Assembly: GCA_900088475.1 (NCBI GenBank)
Contig: FLMG01003335.1
Coordinates: forward strand, 1-64,000
DNA from: Hyphochytrium catenoides
Taxonomy: Eukaryota > Sar > Hyphochytriomycetes > Hyphochytriales > Hyphochytriaceae
DNA: 64,000 nucleotides
Direction of reading: 5' to 3'
Numbering within the stretch: position 1 is the stretch's first letter; the number at the start of each line of letters is the position of its first letter. This document shows positions 10,303 through 25,266 of this stretch, in pieces. The position numbers and the translations under genes are program-made. The notes below the pieces were generated by a model, which ran no database searches, had not been told where the DNA came from, and saw only the letters and a program-made list of their open reading frames with translations.

Positions 10303-13300
10303 ATGGTCTCTGAGAGCGATAGGAGACTGGTATTCGCTTTTCTGGAATATCTGCAGCAGGTGCGAGCAGCCGATAGTTCCGTGGATGTCGAACAGCTAGA
10401 CGTAGTCTCCGATTGCCTCAGGTAATGCAAACTGGCGCAGCCTCTCCTTGCACTGGCTTTTTACATGCGTTGACCGGCTCTCTGTGCTGACAGTGGGGCC
10501 TTTGGGGTCAGTCTGGCAGACTCTTCTCATGATTCGAGATACTCCATTCGTCCAGCTTCTCTAGTGCAGGTGTTTGAAGCAGGATTGAAGGCCGTGCCGG
10601 TGAGTGGCAAGACTCACTGCGCTCTTTGTACTTCCTCTTTACTGTTGGCCCCTGTATCTGCATCCTTTCCCAACTAAGGATCTAGCTCTCAACTCGGACC
10701 ATGCTCCAACTCAAACCATGGTAAACCTTGCACTTCTTTTCCTCAACTCCGTACAAAGACTGCAGGGGGCAGCTCAGCAGCAACGTCGTCATCAGATGCC
10801 ACGATAATAGAGAAACGTAAGTGCTCTGTCTTTACTGCTCATCACTGTCCAACAGCCTCAAAGCCGTCCAATCGTTCTTCGGCTTTCTCTGCGTTGCCTC
10901 TTCTCGTCCTTGTGCAGATCCTGAGTTATGGAAGAAGTGGCTAGGCAAGCTGGAGGCCAAAGGCTTTTTCGCTGGTGCAGAAAAGGGCTCACCAGGTCCA
11001 TTATATCTGAAGTCTAAGCTATCTCTTTCATAACTTAAGTCTCCTTGACTACACTTATCTCTGTTGCTTTGTTGCGCTTCGTCCTCCTCTATATGTTGCT
11101 AGAATACCAGGACCGCTATCAGAAGGCTTTGGCTAAGTTTGCGTACCTTGTTATCTACCGCCTACACTTATCTCTGTTGCTTCGTTGCGCTTCGTCTTCC
11201 TCTATATGTTGCTAGAATACCAGGACCGCTATCAGAAGGCTTTGGCTAAGTTTGCAGAGAAGTTTGGAGAAAAGGGACAGGCTGCTCCCACATCCGCGCC
11301 GCCTGCAAGCTCAAGTACGGCCCCACCTCCTGCACCCCCAAAGAGCAAGGAAGACAGAGAGCTAGAAGCAGAGACAAAGAAAGCAGAAGGTAGAAAACAG
11401 TTGCACTGTTCTACGTTATTTCTATCGCTGAGCTAGGGCGTGAATCTCAGTCACTCGGAGCAACGAATCTCTCCTGTTGTCGTCGGCGTTCTGTACCATA
11501 CCTCCTGCCGATCCCAATCGTCATATGCATTGAGCTGTGTAACGCCTACTCTCTCCAGGCAATGCCGCTATGTCCGCACAGGCGTACGCGAAGGCCATTG
11601 ACTGCTACAATGCTGCCCTTGAATTAAGCCCAGACGGCCCGAACAGTCACATCTATCTTTCCAATAAGGCGGCCGCTCAAACTCATCTGCAGCAGTACGA
11701 TGAGGCCATAGAGAGCTGCGAGAAGGCGATAGCTCTAAATGTAAGTACTGAGATTATCTGGATGCAGCTGCTAGATGGTTTGTTACCTGGCCATCTATTT
11801 ATTTGCCTCTCTATCTACCTCTGGTCTATCGCATTGCCTCTTCGCACTACGACCAGGCTCTGGACGCCCCTCGCATGCTCTACGCTTTCGCCGTATTCCT
11901 TCGTCTTGCTCCGCTGTTCAGCATGACTAATGGCTTGTGCTGTTGCATCATGTTTCTTCGGCTTTCTCCTGACTATTTGCAACGACGTATATATGGGCCC
12001 ATTTGACACGATAAAGCCGAGCTACGGGAAGGCACATTCTCGTATGGGCTATGCTTACTACCAGCTAGGAGAGTACTCAGCTGCTGTAGAGGCATATCGG
12101 CGATCTCTGGAGCTGGACCCAAATAATGCTAACAGCAAAGAGTTTCTGGGGAAAGCAGAGGCTAAGCTTAACACTTCTCAAACGGTAGTTTTATCGGGAC
12201 CTGGCTCACCCTTAGGCTCATCTATTTGCACGTTCTAGCCTTCGTCCAAGCGGTCCGCTTTTGCCCCACATGCTCTGTTTGCTTCAGCCCGTTCTTCGAA
12301 TGCATTGAGCGGCCTATGGCGGGACTCTCTATTGCCTTTCGCCTTTTGTGTTGGATCACCCGTTGTCTTTCTATTGACAACCAGCTCTCCTGACAGTCAC
12401 GGGCAGTGCCTGGGAGTGGTGGCGGCGGAGCGCCAGGAGGTGGTATGGACCTCAACAGCTTGTTAGGCAGTCTTGGCGGTGGAGGAGGAGCAGGCGGACT
12501 GGCCGGGCTCATGAACAACCCAATGATGATGCAGATGGCTCAACAGATGATGAACAATCCACAGATGATGTCTATGTCAGTGTCTTAGCGTACCTCACCT
12601 GAACCTTTTTGGACAACTTCACCTCTGTTGACTATTTCCAGCCGTGTTTTTCTGTGTCTGCCTCGTTTCCTAGCTTGTCTTACACATGGCTGACGTGGGA
12701 CTCTCCTCTGCCCTATGACTGCCGCTTTCGTGGGTGGAAGTACCCGCCTCACGTATTGATCTGAGTTGGCCGTGCACCTGAGGCTCTTTCCAGTTCTTTG
12801 GCACTATAGACCACCTCTATTGATACTCTGGCTTACTTAGTGGTTGCTTCTCTGCACTCTCCTGTTAGGGCTCAGAACATGATGCAAAACCCTCAGATGA
12901 TGAACGACATGCTATCAGGTCTTGGAGGAGGCGGGGGAGGAGGACTGGGTAACCTATTTGGGGGAGCTGGTCCTGCAGCGGCAGCCGGAGGTGCAAGCAG
13001 TGCAGGTCAGAGTTTGGGAGGAAGCATGATGGCAAAAGTTGACGACAAGGTGCATGTTTATTGACTTGCGTCCGTTCTGCTCCTCAAAGGTCCTGACCTT
13101 GGTGCCATGGCTGCACTAATGAACCCTGAGAATATCCAGAGATTGAGAAGCGACCCTGAGGTATGAGGCCTCCCCTTTCCGTCCTTAGCTTGACGTCAAT
13201 TTACTTCCGGGTTATAGGGGCCGTTCTCCTCTAATTCACTGACTTTGCCTTGGCTTCTGCCCTAGCTCAAGTTCCTTATGGACGATCCAAAGATTAAGTC

Positions 13301-13665
13301 GCTGTTTGATGATGTGCAAAGAGACGGCCCTGGCGCAATCACAAGGTGAGCTCTTTGCATTCCTTAACGAGCAAAAGAAGGCATTCCTCCCTAGCAAGAG
13401 ATGGAAGTTGGCTTCTTATCCTTTTTAGGCTAGGCTGTTCGGTCCCGATCGCCTTATTGCTTGCGATTTTGCCTCCCTTCGTACAGATCTTTGGTTATTT
13501 CTGCCTGCTTCGCTGTGTTGCATGTACTCGTCAAAATATTACGTCCTTTTGGTCATGCTCATACCGTCTGTCATTCTGTGTATTATCCGACCGAGCAGGC
13601 ACTTACAAGATCCTGAAGTGATGGAGAAGCTCAATCAAGCGGTAGCGATTATGGGCAGAAAGTAG
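10303..13665 (+). CDS. SGT-type Hsc70/Hsp90 co-chaperone (TPR, STI1-like C-terminus)
   Basis: Twelve exons (10303-10421, 10494-10599, 10759-10816, 10918-10995, 11216-11389, 11559-11740, 12017-12184, 12397-12575, 12869-13005, 13090-13160, 13266-13345, 13599-13665) give about 472 residues. The N-terminus (RRLVFAFLEYLQQV, then CLSGAFGVSLADS) matches the SGTA dimerisation domain, which binds the Get4/Get5-BAG6 system for tail-anchored proteins. A Pro/Ala linker leads to TPR repeats (AYAKAIDCYNAALELSP, YDEAIESCEKAIALN, AHSRMGYAYYQLGEYSAAVE), which bind Hsp70/Hsp90 C-termini. A Gly/Met/Asn-Pro-Gln-rich region follows (MNNPMMMQMAQQMMNNPQMM). The end is STI1/DP-like, with DPELKFLMDDPKIKSLFDDV and GAITRHLQDPEVM, which is unlike short animal SGTA and more like algal or plant TPR co-chaperones. 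Intron 4 carries a partial exon duplication. It is probably a cytosolic chaperone adaptor. Confidence 0.88.
11049..11255 (+). repeat. 94-bp tandem duplication across an intron-exon junction
   Basis: Positions 11049-11142 and 11162-11255 are near-identical (two differences), separated by 19 bases. Each copy holds the end of SGT intron 4, its acceptor CTAG, and the first 40 bases of exon 5 (AATACCAGGACC onward). The upstream copy is followed directly by GTACCT, a potential 5' splice site, so it could act as a mini-exon or decoy acceptor. The spliced frame used here takes the downstream copy. Confidence 0.9.
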
Positions 13666-13885
13666 AACGAAGACATGGGCACAAGTAAAGAAAACAGTTT
13701 ACTTTATCAAATAAATAAGATACCTAGTTGGTAGGGTCACGCTGCTTTCTGCCAAGCTTTAGCACACCTCAGGAGACGAAGATATATCACTGCAACGAGG
13801 GCGGAGAGAACCCACAGAGGAGAAGCAAGAAAACAGGAGCGCATCCCAGGAGTGAGAAGGTCTCACAGTGTCCGAACCAAAGCTC

Positions 13886-16815
13886 TTAGACCTTCTTCCC
13901 TGTCATTTCCTCAATGAGCTTCGGGGTCAGGGCCCACGATTTCCGCAAGAAGAGAGTTTGCTCCCTCAAATTGCCAGCTGAAAGCTTTTGCCAGCGCTCC
14001 TTCCACTGCAGTTTTACTTGCGGATACCTTTGGTGGATCCAGCTTCTGAAGTCTGCTAAAATAGGGTTGAATGTGAGCTCTTCCAGTCCTACAAGTCTCA
14101 CAACGCGCTTTTCCCAGCCTTCTCTCTCTCTCCTCCCCCTCTCTCTCACTTCGTCTCGTGATTCTGCATCGTCGGAACCTCTCCTAAGCTTAGCAACATC
14201 TACTACAAATGTGTCCGCATATGAGACTTTCACAACGTGACGTCTGCATGTTTCTGTCGTCCTCCTAGTCTTTCCATGCCCTTACCTTCCTTGAGCGAAA
14301 CCTTCACGACTGGTCCGCCACCATTTGCCACTTGCTCTGTGACCTTTGCTCTTTGGCTCGGTCGCTCAAGGGTTTCAGGCTTCGCACAATGGTTACGTGC
14401 TGCCGGAGAGGCGGTTTTTCTTTTTTGAGATGATAAAGGAGCAGCTGTGGCCGGTGATGTATGTTTTGTCCGCATTTCTTTGCTGCGCTGGGAAGGTGTA
14501 GCGGGCTTGTCGATGGTTTGCTTCTCGGCTTTCTCCTTGGCAGTCTGGGTAGCTATCTTGGTCGCCAAAGCAGTTTGATAGCGGGAATCAATATCCACAA
14601 GATTGGGTGTCGCATTGCTGTATGGAATGGACAGAATTACATTCTTGTTAGGAGAGTGACAAGAAGGACGTCATCAAGCTATGATTGTGCAGCCCGTTTG
14701 AGTACCAGGCACCTGTGATGGCAGATAGATGGCGCTAACAGGAATTAGACATGTTCAGGACTCTTACCGAATGGCCTGTGCAGTGAGGGGTGATGAAGCA
14801 GCCTTCAGTACGCCTCCCCGGATGGCAAGGAGAGCTCCCTCTACAAGCCGACCCACCCTAAAATTCAATGGGATACAAAGACCAGTTCAGACGTCACTTA
14901 CCGATGAGGCGGACCACCAATCTTCAGCACTAACGATATCAATGACGCCACTAATCAGAAAAAGCACAAGAAGGGGTACCAGGGCGCACGAAGTTTTAAG
15001 CCAATCAGTTTGAGAAAGCGTACGCGTCGTAAGCAAGATAGGCCAAAAGTTCCTTTGCGTTTTTTGGTAAGCTACTGGAGCACGAGATCCACTTAAGAAA
15101 TTGTGTTGACTTGGAGAGAAAGCTTGCTTCCCTCTGCCTAGCGATTGAAGTGTGGGTCAGGTGCCAGGTCACGTTTAAGCTCTTTCGCTGGAGGGCCATT
15201 GCGATGGATAAGTGGCGCCCCGCTTACCTGCAAAACTCCAGATAGTCTTCTGGCGTCATGTCTCTCGTCCTTTCATCGGCGAATCGCATTCTTTGCTGGA
15301 GATAAAATGACAGTCACTCACCGTTACGTGGAAAAAGAGAGAAACCAAAGGAGATCGTTTAGGAACGGAACCACCGTTCGTAGTTACCAAGAGTGAAAAG
15401 AAACCCTATAGCGCAGATCGAGGAGCTATGCAACGCACCACGAGCTGGTCTGTAAGGTCAATGTAAAGCTGTTCTGAGCCGCTATGCGCTTCTCCTCCCA
15501 GTCTCTCCAACTCTGACGCCAACTCTTCCTCTTCCTCAAACTCGTTTCCACGTACTGCGTCAGGACTAATAGGATCCTGGGCCCGCCCCTCTTTTGACTC
15601 CTCTTTCATCTTCTTCCATCGAAGATAGACCTTGGCCTCCTCAGGTAGCAGGCTTACAATGTCCTGACGTTCAGATCGCCTACATTAGTGCTCAAGGTTG
15701 CTTCCAGGAGACACAGAGAACCTGTGCACGCCTTGCTCCTTACCGATAAATCGATCTTGCTTTTGCCTGTTAGCTGTCGGCATGAACCAACGACAGCGAG
15801 CATGAATGCCCGAACTAAAGAGGCAGAGCATTCAGACTGATACAAGCCCTTCGGGGAAATAGAGGCAAACAAGGGGATCTAAAAGAACTAAAAGAGGGGC
15901 CCTTGGAGCACGTTTGGTACCTATTTTCTTAATCTCCTTTGCGGTCTCTGTGCAAGGGCATGAGGCATCTCCGAAGGCTCTCATCATCATGCAAATGTCA
16001 TAGAGAAACGGCTCAGGCTCCTCTTTCCGAGTTAGAAGCGGATGTACATCTGGATGGTGGCCAGCGCAAGTCATGGGAGACTACCTTAGAGGTTCAGGAG
16101 ACGAGAAGTATTGCAAACGACAGACCAACATAATGACTGAGGCCCAGCAACTAAAAGAGGATGACAGAGAAAGAGAAAATAATTGATCTAGCAGTAGCTT
16201 CCCAACCTCCGCAAGCTTGGCACTTAGCACTCTTCTCGCCCTCAGCAAACTTCTCCAAGTCTTTTTCCAGGATGAGCCATCTAGGTATTCAGTAGTTATA
16301 ACGCTCAGTGGGCTATGGAGAGAGTGGTACATAAGGGACATGCTCACTTGCTCTCGGCCTTGTTGGGAGCAACCGCCTTCTTTCCCTCTGGACTGCAGAT
16401 GTTATCTAAAGCCCGTCCTTAGATGGTCAAGCACGCAATGTTGTATTAGGAAGTGATTGCGCTTACCTTTGAGCTGTTCCTGGGGCCTGGGCCGTGATGG
16501 CTGGGACCCACCCTGCCACTCACTACTAGTGCTCCTTTCCTTTTGATCCTCACGGACTTTGCGGTCAAGGAAGACGAGAAGACGACCCTTGTGCTCCCGG
16601 GAGAGGGACTTCCATGCTTTCGACTATGGAAGCAGGTGTGAAAAGTGTTAGCTACTCAGCTACCTCAGACTGCTGCCACCCTAGTGAGGGAGCACCTCTT
16701 GGAATGGGTAGCCGGACTCAATGGCCGCCAGAAGACGGTGCACTTGCTCACTAATCGGCAGCTCCTGAAGGTCTTCAAGACCCCACTCATCTTCCACCGT
16801 CACCTTCTGCCTCAT
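13886..16815 (-). CDS. SPT3: SPT3-like SAGA subunit with N- and C-terminal extensions
   Basis: The gene is multi-exon on the minus strand. The first histone fold reads FLYDICMMMRAFGDASCPCT with ETAKEI (15921-16050), then SASLVRAFMLAVVGSC and DIVSLLPEEAKVYLRWKKMK (15600-15870). Downstream are RTRDMTPEDYLEFC near 15250 and FLKWISCSSSLPK with ELLAYLAYDAYA near 15010-15110. These match in order the SUPT3H segments around the AQYAEFC and LDCSSMEIKP motifs. SPT3 helps deliver TBP to promoters within SAGA. Two parts are unusual: about 150 residues before the histone fold (LEKDLEKFAEGEKSAKCQAC near 16200-16260) and a basic Ser/Lys-rich C-terminal extension (13886-14600). The join between the exon ending at 15921 and the next exon near 15836-15848 does not work in phase with canonical sites, so that junction is unresolved. 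Confidence 0.8.
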
Positions 16816-17717
16816 GATGTATTGTCAGCTTTAGCTACCTGCTATTGCGTCTGAAGGAAGGAGACGAGTACATAGCTGTTTCGGGTGAACAACAGAACAG
16901 ACTTAGGAGCCTGAGGGCGCCCTAGCCCCTCATCGTTGCATCAACCATGGATTCCTCCAAGTGCTCTCATACCACTCCAGGTGCTCTCATACCACCGGCA
17001 GAGGCACCGCGGTGGCTGGACGAAGGAGCTTGCCAGGTATATGCCATGCAAGATGTGTGACACTGTGACACTACTGCGGCAAGCGACAGAAGCTTCAGAA
17101 ATACCCTGATGATGAGAAGCCATAACCCAATAACCACCGCCACAAATAATCTGCGATAAAATCAGTATGTGATCTCATCGAAGCCAAATACTGTAAAGGG
17201 ACAAAATAACTCTATCTTCTTCTTACAGCTCCGCATCATGAAGAGCCATCAGCCGGCCGTCTCGTGCGGAGACCTTGCTAACTCATGACTATAAATACTA
17301 GATGATCAATCACATCTTCCCTCCCCCGGCACTTTCATGCACTTGCTGACCTATTGAGCTGGCATTTTGTATGTACCTGTTGCGGCTGACATGGCTGGTT
17401 GGAGTTTCAAGGGAGTGAGCATCACCATGTAAACGGCCGGTCTGCCACTTCCGTCGTCTTCTGTCCTGTGAAGGTTTGTCACCCTTAACGTACTTACTCC
17501 TCACTTCTCTTTGTATTCCTTTTGAATTTCTAGCTGCCCAGGCTGCCAGCCTGCCCCTCATGGAATTCAAGCCATGCAGATCATGCTAAGAGAGAAGAGA
17601 AATATTATACGCCGCTGTATAGCTACTTCCTTTATTACCATTGTAAGAGCCCCAACAATGATAAAGTGGTGCAAAGCCCTCCGTCTGGTCCAGGTAACAA
17701 TCAAACTAGCTGCAAAC
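16816..17717. other. Intergenic stretch between SPT3 start and eL18 stop
   Basis: No supported exon was seen. A short direct duplication of a GTGCTCTCATACCAC-containing unit lies at 16957-16996. The minus-strand ORF at 17310-17570 is probably chance. The left part should hold the SPT3 promoter and the right part the eL18 3' untranslated region. Confidence 0.4.
16956..16997. repeat. Short tandem duplication (about 20 bp x 2)
   Basis: The unit CCAAGTGCTCTCATACCACT is followed directly by CCAGGTGCTCTCATACCACC, differing at two positions. It lies upstream of the SPT3 start codon. Confidence 0.8.
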
Positions 17718-18826
17718 TTAGACCTTGAAGCCACGGCTGCGGCGGCGACCACGCGCGCGCTCAAACTTGCGTCCCTTAGCTCGCACGTAAGGCTTGACGC
17801 CATTGTGGGTGTGTACCCTGTCTGCGGTGGTTCTGTGGCCGAAGTGTCTGTATACCTCGCGAGCCTTCTTGGGACCGCGAAGAAGAACGGTGTTTGATCC
17901 CTATAACATAGAGCGTAAGTGGCCCCGCATTTAGGACCTTGACGAACAAGGTACAGTCTTACCTTAGGTGCCCTGAGCGCCAGCTGATCGAAGGTGAGGC
18001 ACTCGCCACCAGCCTTCAGGATGCGCGCACGGGCGGTTTCAGTGAAGCGAAGAGCTACAATGGTGAGCTTGGGCACTTCGTGAAGGCGCACATCGTCCGT
18101 AACAGTTCCTACAAGAACAGCAATCTTGTCCTCCTTGCCCTTCATGTAGCGCGCAATGCGAGCAATGGAAAGTGGAGCGCGATTGTTCTTGCTCTGGAAC
18201 AGGCGCTTCAGAACAACCTCGTTGAACTTGGCGTTGGTACGGCGGGAGAGAAACTCATACAGCTATTGATGAAGAATAAGGGTTAGCTACACCGTGTAAA
18301 CTTGTCAACCTCGACCGAAGATGCATCTCCTCTTACCTTCACCACCAGCTTGAGGTACACATTGTCGGACTTAGGAGCAGTACGGCTCTTGCGGCCGATG
18401 CTGCGGCCTCCTGCAATAAGATCAATACCCTGTGCGATATACAAGCTTTAGAATCTCGAACAATCAAGCAAACTAGAGCAGCAGCGTCTAGGAGCACAAA
18501 ATGTCCCCAGGAGAAAGAAGTCTCCCCCAACGGTGACCGACTCTCGCTCAAGCCTCTTTCATTCTGGAAAACTTTACAGAAGCAGCAAACAATCCCTCTC
18601 GCATACATACAACGATAACCTAGCCAGATGCAACTAAGTGTGCCCTTGCATCTCGGAATTCTTCAAGAACTCAAGAGATCTGAAAACCCAAAGTAGTCTA
18701 CACTCAGCCTCACCACCTATAGAATATTGTCTTCACCATTTCAGTCTACATCGACAGCACAACACATTCCAGCCCATCCCAGATCTCTCTTCAAACTCGA
18801 TAACGCAGCTCAAGGCGACTCACCAT
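17718..18826 (-). CDS. RPL18: 60S ribosomal protein eL18
   Basis: Four exons (18824-18826, 18337-18429, 17963-18262, 17718-17900) sum to 579 bases, 192 residues. The protein reads [89 protein letters not shown] and [12 protein letters not shown], collinear with eukaryotic eL18 (usually about 187 residues). It is a structural protein of the large ribosomal subunit and is made in the cytosol. The first coding exon is only the ATG: ACCATG is followed directly by GTGAGT, and exon 2 starts with GGT for Gly2 after a CACAG acceptor. The start is fixed by homology because nothing else restores Met-Gly-Ile-Asp. The gene is divergent from katanin, with about 830 bases between their starts. Confidence 0.95.
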
Positions 18827-19657
18827 GGTAAAGGAGTTGGCACCGACCAGCGGAACTAAGGGCTATGACGGACCAGCACTGGGAGCGGGGCTGCTGATGA
18901 AGACCGAAGGTGCAGCTTCAGCATCTGGTTTTCCTTCGCGGCAGTCCGCGGCACATAGTAATACCGATAGCGGCACTATAGCCCTTCTTGTTATTCGGGC
19001 TTGTAATAGTATGACGCCGCCTTGGTTGGTCTCCATAGGTTCATACAAGAAAGGAGTGGCTGGCGTCCGAAGAGGCGGGTGGGATATCGCTGCCCAGCTG
19101 CAAAAAACAATGCTAACCACCAATCTACAGAGTGGGTGGGTGGTTTTGTTCCCAGTTATGATTATCAAGCCATTGAGTAATCAATAGAGCGACGTGTAGG
19201 ATTACTAGAGAATCAGTCATCTCCCATTCGATCGATTTTTCAAGACTTCTCAAACTCCAAACTTCAAAGCTCACACACTTCCACTTTTTAGTGTCAAAAG
19301 GCAGGTGACCAGAAGAGCATCAGAGGTTTCGTGGGCATCAATCAAACCATAGCCCATTCCGAGACGCGAAGACTGGCAGGGATCCATTATTGCTGCCATT
19401 GAACAGTCACTTACCCTGGGGCTCTTCTCCATGAGGATGACATCTCAGACCTGTGGCTCGTAGTCAAGTCGGAGCTCAGGGAAGGATTCTCGTTTTTAAG
19501 GCATTCTTGTCGACGTCAGACGAATAGGAAGTCAACAACCTCTTCTAGATATGCGATACGGTCCTCTGCTTGGTGGAGCAACCCAGAGTTCGAGAGCTGC
19601 TCTATGACGTTGGGCAGAAGCAAACACTAACATCCATTTGCACTCTGCACTACCAGG
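18827..19657. promoter_or_regulatory. Divergent eL18/katanin promoter region
   Basis: This interval separates two divergent start codons and should contain both promoters and 5' leaders. Overlapping ORFs exist on both strands at 18825-19187, but neither matches a family. A pyrimidine/CAAACTTC-rich stretch lies near 19240-19290. No TATA box could be assigned with confidence. Confidence 0.4.
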
Positions 19658-22751
<3,094 letters not shown>

Positions 22752-25266
22752 ACCAGACCAGGCTATGTTCACTCAGTCTCGACCCACCAGAAAGCCCAAC
22801 CCGGCACTTGCACCTCTTTAGAAGCCCCAACTCTGGTGGAACTCGTAGCTGAATGAGCACTATCCAAAGCCGGAGACAGCTTTCGCTAGGAATGTGCGTT
22901 TTGCTATTTCGCATGTGCTCGGAGTCGTTCAGCAATACAAAGGAGCATATTGAAAGGCAATGAGCAACAGGTGTATCAGCCAACTACGCTGGCCAGTGGC
23001 GTTCTGTATATGTTATCCTTGAGGTTGGCCAGTCTCTTCATAGTCAAGTTATTGCAAACCCGCCTTGTTAAGACTATGATGTGAATGAGGAGAAGACGGG
23101 ATCGGTCTTGGCTCTATACCAATAGATGTAGTTGACTGGGCCGTGATGCAATCAATGAGCCCTTCTAGTTATTCTATTCTTCTGCTACAAAGTATTCTTG
23201 ACCTTCTCCGGGAGTGGTTCCCTGACAGCGTTCATCTGCCTCTTCCATCGTCGTCCAGATCAACGTCTCTTGTCTGGTGTGTCCAGTCCATTTGCTGAGC
23301 TTCTTGTCCTTCTGCTGTACCTCTTGGCTCTTTTCGTTCCATTGATTTAGAACTCAAGGCCGAGGGAAATTTTTGTTTGGATGCAATGAACGCCAAAGAA
23401 AGTTAGCGTCTGAGCTTAGGCCCTCACTTGGCATTGGCGCAGGCTGAAGAGAAAGGTCTTTTATGTAGTTCCGGTACGTCCCCTTAGGCACCAGTTACTC
23501 TTGTCCGCCTTCTTCTGTGCCAGTAACACTTTCCGATTGCCCTTTGGTTAAGGTCTCAAGAGCAGCAGCTAGTAGGATATCCAGTAGAGGATCATTTGGC
23601 AAGAGGAACTCAGGAGGTGTTCTAGCTCTTTGGAGCTAAGCGTCACAAGCATAGCATACTTCCACATTATTTTCAAACAGCGCAATGGCATTTGCGAGTC
23701 TCCGCTGTAATACATCTCTGTTTACAAAATTTTGAAGACTATTAGCATGTCTGTAGCAGCTTATAGGCAGTTTGTTCAACTGCCCTCTCTCTTTCGAACC
23801 TTCCGGGACCAAGTGTCATATTCTATCATCTAAGGCATTTGCCAGGTGAATGATTCCGAGGTAAAGATGGCAGCACACTAAGCTAAAGTTGGGGCCGGCC
23901 AACATTCGAATGTGCAAGAGACCAGCATTCTCTACCCTGTTCTCCTATACAAACCCGACAACGAGCTCAACTCAGATGCAGACTGCGAAGGTTGAAGTCT
24001 CAAGTTGCAGATTCTGACCTTTCAAAGACAGAGGATTGAGCCTATGACCTCCATCGCCTGCCTGCTGCGCCATGCGGCGAGGTGCGGAATCTGTCATCCT
24101 GATTCACAAAGGTGATTATCCTACTGATTTAGCGTCATTGATTTGATTCTGTTGATTCCCAGAAGAGCATGATAGGGCCAGACATGCTGAGTATTAGCCA
24201 ATCCCAGAAGGGCATAGAACCCCGCTCTTGTAGAGGGAGAAAAGAATCAAAATAGGGATCACATAAAGGTGCTCTAGGGAAGTAGGGGAATTGGGGTATT
24301 CAGGATGATTGTCATACTAGCCCAAACGTCTGGAATTTAGTACAATGATTTGGGATTATTTAGAACGGGCCTGCACCAAAAGCTACAGTCCTGGGACCCC
24401 CTTCTGAGAGTCTCAGATTTACTTCAAGACAACTGTGTTGACAGAGGGAGGAATGACAGAGAGAGAGAGAGCGGGAGCAGGATTAGACAAAGGAAGAGAG
24501 GGAGGGAAGAGTGATCATCCCCCCACACCTCCCACTCTGTCTTGCCGCTCCACTGCCTTGTCCATGGCGTATTATTGGTCAGACACTATATATCCAGCTT
24601 ACATTGATAAATTACTAATGGCCGAGGTGGCCTCTGTATGATGCCGCACGCTTTTGGACTGGTACTCTTCTGGTCTGTCATGTTGTCATTGTGAGCTGAG
24701 GGTAGATGGCCTCTTTCTCTCTCGCGCTCTCTCTCGCTCTCGCTCTGTCTCTCTCTCTCTCTTGTTGGCACCCCCTGTTTCTCTGCATTCTTTCCCCCTC
24801 TGTCTCCTTTGTATTTATCTCTCATCTTTCTCTATTGGTTTTCTCTCTTCCTATTTGTGACAGTCCTCAGTATAAAGCCTTTGTAGTTCCCTATGTAACT
24901 CTTCCCACCAAGTGTAAGAACGGGGTCGGCGTCAAGGAGCCAGAACACTGTTCCATAGTGGAGCTTCATCGTCGCTCTTTGCAAGGCATTCAATGCATCT
25001 CTCTGTTAGTGACGACCATCGCCTCAGCTACACTAAGGCCAAGCAGCAGATCTCGGGCTTGTGTTGAAAGCAGCCAAGAGTTTAGATTCCTCACTGGCTC
25101 ATTGATCTTTCCACATAATTGAGTCGTCATAAGAGAATAGCGATCGACACGCACGGTGTGAACAGGGGACTGTTGAGCCTCCCCTGATTGAGCTCTCAAG
25201 CTTGCTATTGATATCGGCGGGTGCAAGGACTGCGAGTAGCAAGAGAGGAAGCTTTTCAGTGGAGCG
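22752..25266. other. 2.5-kb stretch without a recognisable gene
   Basis: I see no conserved motif or convincing exon chain on either strand. Simple GA repeats occur near 24455-24510 and a CT/CTCTCG tract at 24713-24765, and several ORFs at 24435-24860 arise from that repeat. The left end should be the katanin 3' region and the right end the tetraspanin-like gene promoter. A non-coding RNA cannot be excluded. Confidence 0.4.
24713..24765. repeat. CT-rich microsatellite
   Basis: An imperfect run of CT, CTCTCG and CTCTGT units. A purine-rich GAGAGAGAGAG run lies about 250 bases upstream near 24460, which could allow local pairing. Confidence 0.85.

Noticed and set aside
13266-13345. Suspected one-base deletion in SGT exon 11
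   Set aside because: With the exon taken as 13266-13345 (80 bases) the frame continues into the last exon and the total is a whole number of codons.
24435-24860. Several overlapping ORFs with Ser/Leu or Arg/Glu repeats
   Set aside because: They are created by the GA/CT microsatellites and have no similarity or splice support.
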